Assembly (NCBI GenBank): GCA_038503075.1
Contig: JBCAML010000011.1
Coordinates: forward strand, 1,054,001-1,118,000
Length of the DNA: 64,000 nucleotides
DNA from: Gyromitra esculenta
Taxonomy: Eukaryota > Ascomycota > Pezizomycetes > Pezizales > Discinaceae
Direction: 5' to 3'
Every line of letters starts with the position of its first letter. Within the stretch, counting starts at the first letter, position 1. Of the stretch, positions 46,291-57,731 are shown piece after piece. The notes under the pieces are model-generated. The model was not told where the DNA came from and did not search any database. It saw only the letters and a program-made list of their open reading frames with translations. The translations under genes and the position numbers were made by a program.

Positions 46291-47630
46291 ATGGCTCGCA
46301 GGAAAGCGGCTGTTTCTTCCGTGGCAGCGGTCACGATATACAGGGACGAGCCAAACGCACCTGATAACGACAACAACGACGATGATACCTCTCAGCACTT
46401 GCCTCCTCCAAAGAAGAGAACACGCCTTAGTAAAGGACCCACAATTTTAGCTGCAGCTCCAAGACCTAGACGTGCAGCCCTTAAAGAGAAGGCTACCAAT
46501 CCCAGTTCCAGTGATAATTCCTACCTTCGCCTAGCAGAGCATGATCTATTTCACGAGAAGCTACAAAATGTTAGAAAAAAGGGTTCGTTGGAAATTGAAG
46601 CAATCGCAGCACCAGATCTCGGTAGGCATTTGGTCTAGTTTGATGTTCCGTGTTAAAGCAAGGCTGATTACAGTGAGATTTCTAGGAATAAAAAGCACAT
46701 GTCCTCTACACGAGGCATCCCTTGTTTGGAGTCCGGTGTACCAAAAACTAAAGGAACAGCTATTGACCAAGGATCTTGATGACCTCCTGTCACTTATAAG
46801 TAAAGAAGCTGTCCAGGAGGCTGCGGATCTCATTGCTAAAAAGGGTACATTGTTCTCATTGGATTTTAAAGTAACCCAGCTGAGATTTTCAACTAGGTTG
46901 CTGGTCCCCAGAACTCCTCAACTGCTTCCGTGCATCAAACCTCAGATCACTTGACTTTTCTTCCCCATCATCACCTTCTGGTGTATTCATTCCACGTTCA
47001 CCGCCGAGTCTTACTCTACAGGTACTTTTTCAACAGCACCAATTTACAGCTCTCGCCGCAGTCTCTTTTCGCAACACGCCGTTGTTAAACGATGATGTGG
47101 CTTTTCTTCGTTTACTCCCTTCTCTTGCCGATATTGATATTTCTAACACCGGCGTGGGGACCCAATCTCTCCACCACCTTGTCTGTCATCGCCATACGCT
47201 GAGGAAGCTGAATTTATCTCACAATTCGTCTATTAATGATGACTCACGTATTGCTCTCTCTGCGTTCCCCCACCTTACTGCACTTTACCTTCGTGGAACG
47301 TCATTCACAATGCCTGGTCTGCGACGTCTCGTATCGAACGACCTTAACCGGTCATGTCGCTTGCTTTCTATCCCTGCACATTGTATTGAGCATCTCAACA
47401 CTCGAAGCGAGCGGTATATGAGTGATATTCCAGTAGGCTTTGTGCAGGACCCCAATCGGGTGCCAGAAATGACGGTATCGAATCTCAAAAAAAATCTGGA
47501 GCTACATGCAAAAGCTAGCAAAGATGTGCAAGTCACTGGCACGAAGGTGGAATTGATCAATAGACTGAGCACCATTCTCATTAATAGGATAGGAGATTTG
47601 AAAATTGTGAGTGCGCTAGGAAGAGCCTGA
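46291..47630 (+). CDS. Leucine-rich-repeat protein with C-terminal SAP motif (411 aa)
   Basis: Exons 46291-46621, 46674-46844 and 46897-47630 join in phase (1236 nt). The N-terminus is basic and probably nuclear (MARRKAAVSSVAAVTIYRDE, PPPKKRTRLSKGPTILAAAP). Residues ~110-330 contain leucine-rich repeats: NCFRASNLRSLDFSS, LLPSLADIDISNTGVG, HRHTLRKLNLSHNSSI, FPHLTALYLRGTSF. The C-terminus has a SAP-like DNA-binding helix pair: MTVSNLKKNLELHAKASKDV, QVTGTKVELINRLSTIL. A nuclear, possibly chromatin-linked adaptor is a reasonable inference. The 52-nt second intron was placed to restore the LRR frame. Exact function not recognised. Confidence 0.82.
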
Positions 47631-48935
47631 GGGATAGTACTGTGTGTCAAGATACCGAAAGGAGAAGGTGTTAGCGAGATATACGATAAATCGGCTTCTG
47701 GTTTCGTCGCGTGGGGGTTCAGAGGCGGGTGTTAATTTTGTCAGATTCTGCTGACTGGAATATATATGTAGTGTGCGTAGTGCAGGAGGTGAACAGCTGG
47801 TTTAGCCTCACGCAAATCTAGGATGAGAGAGCGCTATGGGTTTGAGCGATGATCACGGTCAATGAAATCCCGATAATATTCATACCCCGCTTTTCTTCGG
47901 TATTAAGAATATCACGAGATGGGTGCTTAAATATGCTATTGTCAGATCTGATTATCATCCATGCAGCGGGGAAGTTCTGGTCCTCCTTTTATGCAGGGTC
48001 TTGCCGTGCTGTAGTGAGACGAGTGATATTTTGTGAAAAATTTGACCCAATCGCTATAGAAGCGTCAGGCCTGCGACGTGGACTAATCAACTTCAAACGT
48101 AACTATTAGAAATATTGGCTTGGATTCGGAGACCTTCTTCGGAGCTCCTCATTTTGCCGTACTCTAGACTCATGGATTCTCCCTTTGCCGGGTTTGTATC
48201 TTATCGCCATAAGCTTTAAATTTTCCCCCTTGGCCATAGTATGGTATAATTTTGTGGGGGAAATGTAAACGTTTTATCGCCGCTCGGCGCTAGAAAGACT
48301 TGTGGATTGTGGGTGTACCTGCATGCGCTGATCAAGTGTGGTAAGCAGACATGCAGCCGTTAAATTATCCTGATTCCAGTTCTGATCGACAAGAATCTGG
48401 TTCTTAAGTCAAAAGAACTAGCTTGAGTCGTGTTCCTTGGCACTGATGAGTTGTTGAAACTGTGGCTTGTCTTTTCTGAATTTTCTTTCAGCTCCAACTG
48501 CAAATTTAATAAATACCTACTCTTTTGGATTACAAATTCCAATATTGCGTTTTCAAACAAACATGAACGGATGGAAAAGATAAAATACCTTGCCTTGCAG
48601 ACTTATTTATCCCATTGGATTCTCAGTTAGCTGAAGTATTGGCTCAGCTAGAGCGACGTCTGAGGCTTCGTGGTTCTTACAATTGTCGAGTAATTAGTTA
48701 CTGAGCTCTTTTAAGGAGATACATGCGAGAAGTAGAGTACTTGGCGCCTTTGCTGCACGAAACCAGTAGAGTGTGGAGTCAGCCGGCATGGTAGAAAAAG
48801 AAATGGTCATGAAATGCAAAATTTCATAGCCCCGCGCCTGCAGGCCGGAAATCTAATTATCCACGTTGGATATGCAGGGCAAATTTTTTCTCTAACACGG
48901 AAGCTGTTCAGTCCCGGGGTTTTATCCCATACGTT

Positions 48936-49246
48936 TGTTGGATAACGTATGTTTCTAGTCCCTGCATTATCGCCGAGCTCAGACGTTAGATTGGGTAGAA
49001 GGTCAGAATCATCCACTATTGGGATGTCCACGATCTATAGACTGCACTTGGTATTCGTATCTGTCACGAGATACGAAGATGACTAAGCGAGTCTAGTGGA
49101 GGATACACTAGAGAGACTCAGCAAGGTATAAAAAGGCGAAGAATAGCTACGAGACTTGTAGAGATCATAATCAATTTAGTTCAATAATCATACTACTATT
49201 GTTGAGCTAGGCTCTAAGAGCCCCAATCGGAGTTCATCTCCTAACA
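48936..49246 (+). repeat. Possible solo LTR, 311 bp
   Basis: Begins TGTTGG and ends CTAACA (inverted termini of the TG...CA type), and contains GGTATAAAAAGG about two thirds in, as in LTR promoters. The flanking 5-mers do not match, and no second copy exists in the window, so this is a tentative call based on structure alone. Confidence 0.35.
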
Positions 49247-50095
49247 GTATCGGTCTATAGTCGTGATTAAACCGATGCATATTGAAGCCGACAGCATTTT
49301 AAATCGGCCTTGAAGATGGTACTTTTGGTGTGAGAATACTGGGAAACCACGCTAGATACACTTTCGGGTAGGGTAATCTTCCAAACCTTGTGTTAGGTCA
49401 CCAGCACGGCCTTCTGGGGATACTCTACATATAGGCATTCCAGGTCCAAGACCAAGGTGACTTGGGAATTCTGGCCGAAAAATTGGGTCCCTTGTCGCTG
49501 GATTTCGCTAGGCTTTAGTACAGCGACTAAACTATATATATGCATGCATGTGCGAAGGGGCGATTTTCTGGTCACTCAGAGGATCTTCCGACCTGTTAAG
49601 AACTCCTCGCCCAACTTTGAAATCATACAAAGGTATATTCTCTAGTTTCTGCAATCAATACTTGAGAATTGCAGTATTAAATGGTTGTGATTGTCAAGTA
49701 TGGTTGGAGGTTCACATTTATCTTTGCTCAAACAGCACCACTTGTTGCTCGATATATGTCTGAGAATGGGTTTATGTGGTCATTACTATATATATCAATT
49801 GGTATTTGTGAGCGAACTGTAATATCTTTTCTCCCTAATCACCATATGCATAAATAGATGTTGCGTTAAACATAGCTTAAGTTTAGGGAGCCGTTCATGG
49901 GCTCTGTTGGGCGCGCAAAGGTTCTGGGGAAGAGACCTATGGGATTAGCATTAGGAGATATATGTACAACATAGTCCTTTATGCTTTAGGTTTAATACGT
50001 GTAACAGATACTAAGGAGTATTGTTTATAGACGCAATTCCATCTTGCATATATTGCTGCCACCTTTGCATTGAAATAGATAATCACATGCAGTTA

Positions 50096-50347
50096 CCGTG
50101 TTTTGTGCCGTGGCGAGATTGTGCAATAGCGAGAACTAACCACATAAAGTACCTAGGCTGGAGGGTGTGATGAATTAGGTTTGAGCAAGTGAAAGCCTCA
50201 CGAAGCCTCACGACCAATCACCAACGATATTTAGTGTGAAGTAAAGGTGATCCTGATGACATTTACATTTACCTAACCCACCCATCCTTCAGACTTTATT
50301 TGGCTAGTTCTCGCTATTACACAATCTCGCCACTACACAGAACACGG
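50096..50347. mobile_element. MITE candidate, 252 bp, ~55-bp inverted repeats, TA flanks
   Basis: The left terminus CCGTGTTTTGTGCCGTGGCG pairs with the right terminus read in reverse (CCGTGTTCTGTGTAGTGGCG), and similarity continues to about 55 nt with 49 identical. TA immediately flanks both ends (50094-50095 and 50348-50349). No open frame of note inside. The best-preserved of the five elements. Confidence 0.75.
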
Positions 50348-51307
50348 TATAGCTTAGACCTGGAAAGTAGGAATACCATGTTCATGCAGCCGAATTGAAG
50401 CAGCAATATCCGAGGGGCATTTTGCTGGTCTTGAGGGCTTAAATCAGCCCACGCAAGTAAAAGGTTTGGGATCCAATATTTATGTACTACATGTGTTGAA
50501 GTGATATTTTCATCGCCAAGCATCAGAACACCATTTATCGAGCGTACATGTGTGATCTTCAGTGTCAAAAGGCTTGGCGCTAACCCAAGGACCTCAGCCG
50601 ATCTGCGGAGAAGTGCCCATCACTAATTCATACAATCCGACGTAGACTCTACCAGCAGCCGCGGCAAGAGCACACATTTGAGCCTCAATTTAACTGAGAA
50701 GACACCCGCCCATAGCTGGATATATACATGTATGTGGACAGCCCCTGGCGCCCAAACTCTGTATCCAGGTATGGTTTGTGGTAGTGAATTAACGAGCCCA
50801 GCGGATTTTAACTCCGAGGATTCTCCAGGGACCGGGTTCTCTGTGTGTCCAGCACGTGAACACTGATTGGTGGAGCTTGCCGCCAGAAACCATTTTGTCC
50901 TGTTTCTTGGAACTGGGGTCGTACAGGGTAGCGATTCTAAGATTGGGTTCTATGTATGGGCAAGCCTTCATCTAAGGATTTCCTCGCTTGTCTACGAAGG
51001 GTATTGTGTCGCGTGCCAGCGCCAGGGAGGAAATGAAAAAAGGAAAAAAGCTCTCAAAAAATACCTCGTGCCTTCTCTAGTCTTCTCCTCTCGCCACATT
51101 TCCAGAACGCTATTTCATGCCATCTCACGATCAATAAATTCAGGCACTCCCCCGGTGCGTTCTGTAACAGCAGATCTATTTTACTCCGAGTCATCCCAAG
51201 TGCCTGGAATCTAGACCCTAAGATCTCCCGTCAGCCGGTACTCCTACCATTTCCGGTTCCCCACCCGAAAGTCCCGAATATCACGATAAGAGAAAACTTG
51301 GATAGCT

Positions 51308-52950
51308 ATGAAATTTGCACACTCTTTCTCCCAAGTCCTCGAGAAAGAAGACTTCCCAGCGGATTGGCAAGCCGCTGCGATTCGCTACCGTCAGCTCAAG
51401 AAATGCATAAAGAAGGTTCAGAAAGAGTTGAGCGAATTGGGATTGACGGCAGAAATTTTAAAGAGCCTCGTTGAACAGGGCGGGACAGTCCAAGGAGGAA
51501 ATACAGCCCCGAAACAGGAGCCACTATTCCACTACATGTTTGATGGTAATATTTTCTTTGAGAGTGTGGAACACAATGCTAACTTTTCCACCATAGGAAC
51601 AATTCAAAGTTTTCAACCAAAACTTGTTTTGATTATAGATGCCGTGGATGGGATTCCATTGTATCTAAATTTATCCGAAGAAACCCGAAGATCACTTGAA
51701 AACCTGGTTCAACGGAAATTCCAGAGTATGCAAATCAAAGAAGCAGAGGGTGGGGTTCAGTCAATTGAGTTAGTAGTGTCGTCCGAGAACCAAGTCGACA
51801 ATCTACCGAGTGAAATAGACGAGACAAGGCTTGTATGTACCAGTTTTGAGGCTCTAGGGTCCGAGATCTCTAAGAAGAGAAGGTTTGTTGTCAAAAAAAA
51901 CAAGAAAGCTGTTTCAAATTTTAAATTGTAGTTTAGTCTTGCTTACTACTGGATTAATAGTGTCAAAAATATCGAGATAACACTATATTCCGATTTCGAA
52001 TTTTTCCATCTCTTAACCTCTGAGCTTGCTTCATTGGAAGCGCTCCAGTCTCGAGCCGAAGGGGAAATAAAATCGAACGTAGTGGCTATTGGTGGCGCCG
52101 TTGCTGGAGTGGCAGCCCCCAAGTCGACAAACTCAAAATCCGACTTGTACCCATGGCGCGAGATATTTCGAGTTTATGTGGAAAGTGGTGTTTTTTTCTC
52201 GAACCTTGAATCTGAAAATCACCAGGAAAGGACAGTAGAAAAAGCGCGAGAACAGCTTGCATGGTTCAACTCGGAGATCTGTAGGCTGGGGCTGCAGGCC
52301 AAATTCAAGAATCCTTATAGCTCACATCTACTCCGTAGATTCATGGACGTCAATATGGATGCTTTGAGAGTAATGAGGTTCCAAGCAATCAATAAGATGG
52401 CTATGACAAAAATCTTGAAGAGTATGTTGTGATATCCTTCTCATCAGGTGGATTTTTAAAGGCGCTGTAACAAAACTAATCATTTTAAGCAGAGTTCGAT
52501 AAACGCACTGCATTAGGAGCTCGTGAAACATTCCCTGAATTCATCGCTTCAGACTCATTCCTCGCCTCTCACCTCGCAAAGGCTATTTGTTACACGATGT
52601 CGTCATCCCTCTTAAATCTTATTCCACAGCTCGATGACTATCTCTGCCCAATCTGCTCCTCAATTTCTGTCAAACCTGTACGACTGTCTTGCTCGCACGT
52701 CTTCTGTGTCCGCTGTCTCGTCAAGCTTCAGCGCGCGCAGAAACGACAATGTCCTATGTGCCGCCGAGACGCAGTCCTTGAGGCGGATTCTACTAACCTC
52801 GACCTCAACCTACTCAACTTCCTAAAGGAATATTTCCCAAAGGAGGCAAAGCTAAAGCAACAAGAGAATGAAAAGGAAGTTGCTTTGGAGCAATGGAGGG
52901 CTGTGCATACCGATGGTTTTGGTGGCCCTAGGGAGTGTGTTATTATGTGA
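51308..52950 (+). CDS. SPX-RING E3 ubiquitin ligase (RING-14 / NLA-like), 484 aa
   Basis: Probable phosphate-responsive ubiquitin ligase: SPX domains bind inositol pyrophosphates. Exons 51308-51545, 51597-51910, 51977-52421 and 52493-52950 total 1455 nt in phase. The SPX part starts MKFAHSFSQVLEKEDFPADW, AAIRYRQLKKCIKKVQKELS and ends with FEFFHLLTSELASLEALQSR and NPYSSHLLRRFMDVNMDALR, RFQAINKMAMTKILKKFDKR. A C3HC4 RING finger follows: DDYLCPICSSISVKPVRLSC, SHVFCVRCLVKLQRAQKRQC, PMCRRDA. The tail is ECVIM. This matches fungal RING-14 proteins and plant NLA/BAH1 in order. The intron 2 boundary (51911-51976) is the least certain. Intron 1 (51 nt) is a stop-free multiple of three. Confidence 0.93.
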
Positions 52951-54620
52951 TCGCTGGTTCATGATGAAGTCAAAATTAACGGAGTGGATCTTTGGGGATT
53001 GGTTTTTGGTGTTATCTGGCGTTTTATTGAGTTTATAGAGAACTTGAATGGCGGATTTTTATTTTATTTTTGCTGTGGATATATATTGGGATGCGGTAGG
53101 CTTTTTTCGGATCACAGCTTGTCGTTATTTGGGGAACTTAGTTTTTGAAAGAAACGTGTTTACGATCCATCTGTTCCTGATTTTTGTACTTGTGCTCTAC
53201 TGTGGATAGTATCTGAAAACAGAGATACGATTTTGGCTATGGGAAGAATGAAAAGACGTTGCCACCAAAAGGTATTTTCATGAGTTCAGATACTATGGTA
53301 AAGTACAAGTAATTGCATTCCTCGCGCGAGCTCGGGTGGTTTCGCAATAGTCGTTCGTTTAAAACCAAGGCTTTTGATCAGGTTACCACGTGAAAGGTTG
53401 ACAGTAATCTTAAGACTACATTTACTCCGTATATTATTTATATACTGGATTCATGAAGCCCTGCTTGCGAGCTACTGTTAATAAGCTATTCCCTTTTCTA
53501 TTTAGACTATGTATAGGGATGCTTCCTAGGTTGATTGGAAATAAGTATGTATTTCTGACTGCTGATTTCTTGTTTCTATTTAGTATAGAAGGATACGTTG
53601 CTGAGTCTATCGAACCCCTATGTTCCAATGAGAAAAAACCTTTACGATCTTCCGGATATCGAGTCAGCTCACGTAAATACTGATAGTTCCATTACGGTTT
53701 AGCTCTTAACAAAAATCCGGTGCATACTCGCATTTCAACCTGGTATTCGCCGTCTTAGCAAAACACACCAAAATCGCCAAGGTAGTACAGTTTTTTAAAA
53801 ATGGGAGCAAAAATAAGAAGACCATAATTATGACTGCAAAAAGTTTGAACTTAATTGCTCATACTCTGGTGCTTAGAACTTGAAAATCACCCACAAAAGA
53901 TCCAACTACTATAGCTACCAATAAGAAACCGATACATCACTATTGTAGAACTCGAGACTGCCCTTATCATTTAACTAGTTTCTTCTTAGATATGACCCTA
54001 GAAGGTGAGTGGTGTCCTAGCTTTAGTAGTGAAACCTATGGATCGGTGTTGAATTCTGCACATTGATTTGTGTAGGAAGTGTCTAATATATCAATTATTA
54101 GCCAACTAAAAATGTTCAATATATTTTAGCACACAACAAGTGCCGGCACCAACTATGTCATTTGGTTGACAGCTAGGGCTCTAGAAATATATATCACAAG
54201 TTTATAGAATATGTAGAAAATCTCTAAGCAGCTAGTGAGTTTAGTTATAAGAAAGGCTAGAGAGATTTTTTTCTAATCAATCTAACATCTTGCCGTAGGG
54301 CCTTGCTAGCTAAACAAAAAAAAGGAGGTATTAACTAAGTGATGTTGCCATGAGCGCTTCTTCCGTCTCCATTCATATTTCCTATGGGGTTGCTCAGATT
54401 TTATTTTGTTGTAATATTACAAAATAAGTAATGGTGAATAACAAACAATTCGGAATGGTACAGAAAATCGTTCATCACCAAGCCCTAGATCCGGATCGCT
54501 TACTCTATTTCACTGGTCAAAAAGTGTGAAATTCCGATATATCTACTAGAGTGAAATCTGGATCATGAAATGCTAACTACCATAAGGCCCGAGGCTGTGT
54601 GATAGTAATCTGAGTAGCGA
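52951..54620. other. AT-rich intergenic region
   Basis: SPX-RING 3' UTR, then AT-rich sequence with an inverted-repeat element at 53189-53309. No gene supported up to the retrotransposon boundary. Confidence 0.5.
53189..53309. mobile_element. MITE candidate, ~121 bp, TA flanks
   Basis: The left end CTTGTGCTCTAC followed by TAGTATCTGAA corresponds to the reversed right end CTTGTACTTTAC followed by TAGTATCTGAA (few mismatches, one 4-nt length difference). TA is found on both sides (53187-53188 and 53310-53311). Lies about 240 bp past the SPX-RING stop codon, probably within or just beyond the transcript. Confidence 0.5.
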
Positions 54621-55569
54621 TGTTATACCTGTACCTTTTGAAGGAGTTCCTGGCCCTGGAGTTACCCTATCTTTGGAGTTACCCTACTTTAGCACCTTCC
54701 GGATCGGGACTGGTGCCTGTTACCCTGCCTCCAATCCTTCCAGTAGGTATAGTATTTGGAGAAGGGGGGACAGCACCAGAAAAGACCTGTCCCGGAGGGC
54801 AAAAGTAACCCCTAGGCCGTCAAGCAAAACCGTTCGGCGGAATGGGACCCAGAGGGTATGTAGGGGAAGTGTCTGGCTTCGCTGTGGTTCAAACAGATTG
54901 CAAATCGGACCAAAACTGGTGGAGTTACAGACTGACAAAGATAAGAGAACGCAATGCTACACAACGATTCGGATAAGCGAAATGATCGCCTCGAAGAGAC
55001 GAACGCAATGAAGACGAATACGTAACTCCCATGTTACCGACATGCATACTGCTCGGAGAATCGTGGATCGGGGCCAGGAAACTCAATGGGGTATCGGGTA
55101 TGGAGATAAGGCGAAGTGGTTTCATGTTGTCATAGTAGTTAGCGCCTCTACACCACACTATACCCAAACATAGTAGAGAGGAGGCATTATAAATACTCTC
55201 GCAGTGGATGTAAACTCTGAGTCGGATCATTAGCGACGAAGAACGAGCCTTATCAATATTATATTGTTTCTAGCAAAAATTACTTCCGTGCAATTTACTC
55301 TTTTACTTGTGAATTACTTTTATCTCGCTTAGCAAGGCCTTGGCCCTTCAGCGTTAGTTATTAAAACCTTACTATTGGAAGTTCTTCACGGAACTTTGCT
55401 CGATCCCTACTTTGAACCCTACGGTTATCTTTTAGCGGTTCATAAGAAGCAGTTAGGACTTGCGCCTGTGTATTGTGTTGCGGATAGCAACCGGGCAGGT
55501 TATAGCGTCTAGATTGTTATCTAAAGCTTCTTGGAGATTTCCTGTGCGGTAAGAAGTACCGGTCTTACA
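54621..55569 (+). repeat. 5' LTR (949 bp)
   Basis: Begins TGTTATACC and ends GGTCTTACA (TGT...ACA termini). A near-identical copy is at 61772-62719. Contains a TATAAATA box at 55188-55195, the likely promoter of the element's transcript. Carries more A/T at variable sites than the 3' LTR. Confidence 0.95.
55188..55195 (+). promoter_or_regulatory. LTR TATA box
   Basis: TATAAATA located about 375 nt before the LTR end and conserved in all three LTR copies of the window. Confidence 0.55.
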
Positions 55570-55594
55570 GTATATTGATAGGCATATCAATACT
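55567..55594 (+). other. Hairpin at the expected primer-binding-site position
   Basis: Directly after the LTR, TATTGATA and TATCAATA form a perfect 8-bp inverted repeat around GGCA. This is where a tRNA primer site should be. I do not recognise complementarity to a common tRNA 3' end, so the priming mode is open. Confidence 0.45.
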
Positions 55595-55611
55595 TTGGTT
55601 ATTCAACTATA

Positions 55612-57729
55612 ATGGCGGACGTATTTGTGATGGATACGGACATGTCTGACGGTTCTGACGATCCCATCTCGAGACACTCTTCGAAGAACTCCTTGGCCCG
55701 TCGAAGAACTACCCATCTTACACCCGCTCCTAAGCCCTTCATTCCAAAACACTTCACGCCTCATCCGCAATTCCTACGGAGCAGTGCTCAAATTGAGGAT
55801 GTTCATGCACAGCGTGATAATCTCATGCTTACGCTAAACGAAGCCTTTAGACACGTTGTACTAAGGCAAGAAGAGGCTCAGGCAGGAAACACCGTTGCCC
55901 TAAACCAACTTAACTCACAGGCTCAAACTCAATATCTAAGCCTAACCCATATCCAGCAGCGCATGGCAGACCAACAGGAGTTCTCGGCCGAAGAACTCGC
56001 CCGTATCGAGGTACTGGTTCACGGTCTTGGTAATAACATTGGCCTGGCCCTACAACAGCAAGGACATGAGGCACACCAGCGCATTGGAAGGGTGGAAACG
56101 GTAGTCGAAGCTATAGTGGGGGAAACAGTAGGAGAAATGCAAAGACAACGAAGTCAGCTTAACGATCAGGGAGTGTTACTCAGCCAGATCACTCAACATA
56201 TTCGTGCTCAGTCAGAACTACCAGCCCGATCAGAAGCAGGCCTCAGCGGCTCTATTCATGCACCCCAACTGCCTCCCACTAGAAGCGAGAAAGGAAAGGA
56301 ACCAGCCCAAAGTGAACGAGGTGAACCCTCCGGAGCACACGGGGGTAATGGTGGGCAGCCCCCACATGGACCCAATTACCGTGTTGGTGCTGGCGCCCCT
56401 GGATCAGGTGACGGATCGTCATCGGATGATTCGGAGGAAGAAAGGGCCAGGAAGAACATCGAAGATACCAATCGATGGCTGGCCAGCAGAAGAAGAGAAA
56501 GAGAAAACCGGCGGCGGAGGGCACCAAGTAATGCTCCTCCACCGCCACCCCCCCAAAATAACCCTGGTGAGATGGTAATCACCATTGATCACAGGTACCC
56601 CCAAGCGTCACCGTCATCACGACACCACAAGATCCCGATCGGTGAACCAGAAAAATTCACTGCTGCCACAAACCAGGATCTCAGAGCATGGATCCGAAGC
56701 TGCGAAGTATATTTTGAGATGAATGAGTGGCTTTGGACCAGCGACCGACACAAAATCCACTATGCCGCCAGCCGTTGTGAAGGAAACAAGGCTCGACCAT
56801 ACGTTGTTATGTATACCAACAAGATGGACGGAGCCGAAGGACAAATCCAGGAACCGGAGTACGCCTATTGGGCAACCTTCTCACTAAAGATGAAGGAAGT
56901 ATTCTGCTCTCCGGACGAAAAACGCGATGCCATATATGCCATGGATCGTGTACCTTACACAACCGTTGAGGAATATATCCTCAAAATGAGCAACCTAAAC
57001 ATAAAGGTTGGGATGGCTGGGACACTGTGGAGGATGAAGGTCGAAGCGAAGATCCCTCTCAAGATACGAGAGTTGATGGTAGGGTGTGGCCCGTTTGATG
57101 ATGATGTGCAGTGGCTGGAGGCGTTGCGATCAAGAGGAAGATTGTGGGAGGAGTATTTGTATCACCAGAAACTGGAGAATAGAGGTCTCCCAGCCACAGA
57201 TAGTCTTGGGAAAAAAGAGGAGAAAAAGCAGGAGGAATGTCTGGAAAAGGGGTTCAAAAGCAGAGTCAAGAAGGACTCAAAAAGTAATGCCAAGGAGGAT
57301 ACCCCTAAGAAAGATGCCCCTCCCCCCACTAACAGCACAGGAGATGCCTCGGGTTGGAAGGCTGCTCATGAAGGGGTAAGTCAGGACCTAGTTGACCGAC
57401 GCAGGCGGGCGAAACACTGCACTAGGTGTGGTCAACCCGACTGTCATTGGAAGATGTGCGACGTGAAGGAACCTCGAACGGTATCATCCGCGCAAGCCGG
57501 CGCCAGTCGTAAACGAAAATGGGTCAAACCCGAAAAGAATGAGCAAAGTGCTGGGGATGCATTGGAGAAGCGTTTGAAGCTAGCGCCCAAGACGAGGGCC
57601 GCGACAGCGCCACCTGCAAAAGGGGCCGTGAGCGGAGTTACCGCTCCAAAGGGGCGGATCTCCAGGACCCCTGTTAATCTTTATGCAAATACAAATTCTG
57701 ACGAAGAAATGTCAGAGAATTTTCACTAG
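55612..57729 (+). CDS. gag: Retrotransposon Gag (705 aa)
   Basis: Nucleocapsid precursor. The intact frame starts 43 nt after the LTR. The first 190 residues are partly coiled-coil (DEEAQAGN-like Gln/Glu-rich helices). A disordered Ser/Gly/Pro region follows, with RRRERENRRRRAPSN. A conserved Gag core runs from about residue 340 (GEPEKFTAATNQDLRAWIRS, YAYWATFSLKMKEVFCSPDE, AMDRVPYTTVEEYILKMSNL). A zinc knuckle is near residue 602: CTRCGQPDCHWKMC, with spacing slightly different from CX2CX4HX4C. The last residues overlap an open pol frame at -1, suggesting programmed -1 frameshifting. Confidence 0.9.
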   Translation: MADVFVMDTDMSDGSDDPISRHSSKNSLARRRTTHLTPAPKPFIPKHFTPHPQFLRSSAQIEDVHAQRDNLMLTLNEAFRHVVLRQEEAQAGNTVALNQLNSQAQTQYLSLTHIQQRMADQQEFSAEELARIEVLVHGLGNNIGLALQQQGHEAHQRIGRVETVVEAIVGETVGEMQRQRSQLNDQGVLLSQITQHIRAQSELPARSEAGLSGSIHAPQLPPTRSEKGKEPAQSERGEPSGAHGGNGGQPPHGPNYRVGAGAPGSGDGSSSDDSEEERARKNIEDTNRWLASRRRERENRRRRAPSNAPPPPPPQNNPGEMVITIDHRYPQASPSSRHHKIPIGEPEKFTAATNQDLRAWIRSCEVYFEMNEWLWTSDRHKIHYAASRCEGNKARPYVVMYTNKMDGAEGQIQEPEYAYWATFSLKMKEVFCSPDEKRDAIYAMDRVPYTTVEEYILKMSNLNIKVGMAGTLWRMKVEAKIPLKIRELMVGCGPFDDDVQWLEALRSRGRLWEEYLYHQKLENRGLPATDSLGKKEEKKQEECLEKGFKSRVKKDSKSNAKEDTPKKDAPPPTNSTGDASGWKAAHEGVSQDLVDRRRRAKHCTRCGQPDCHWKMCDVKEPRTVSSAQAGASRKRKWVKPEKNEQSAGDALEKRLKLAPKTRAATAPPAKGAVSGVTAPKGRISRTPVNLYANTNSDEEMSENFH

Positions 57730-57731
57730 GT

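Larger units (their letters stand above)
47631..51307. other. 3.7-kb gene-poor region with transposon remnants
   Basis: No supported gene. Contains a solo-LTR candidate (48936-49246) and an inverted-repeat element (50096-50347). The last part (about 51050-51300) is C/T-rich and probably the promoter of the SPX-RING gene. Confidence 0.5.

Noticed and set aside
54673..55230. Frames of 72-112 aa within the LTRs
   Set aside because: The same frames recur in every LTR copy simply because the DNA is repeated; they lack motifs and are non-coding regulatory sequence.
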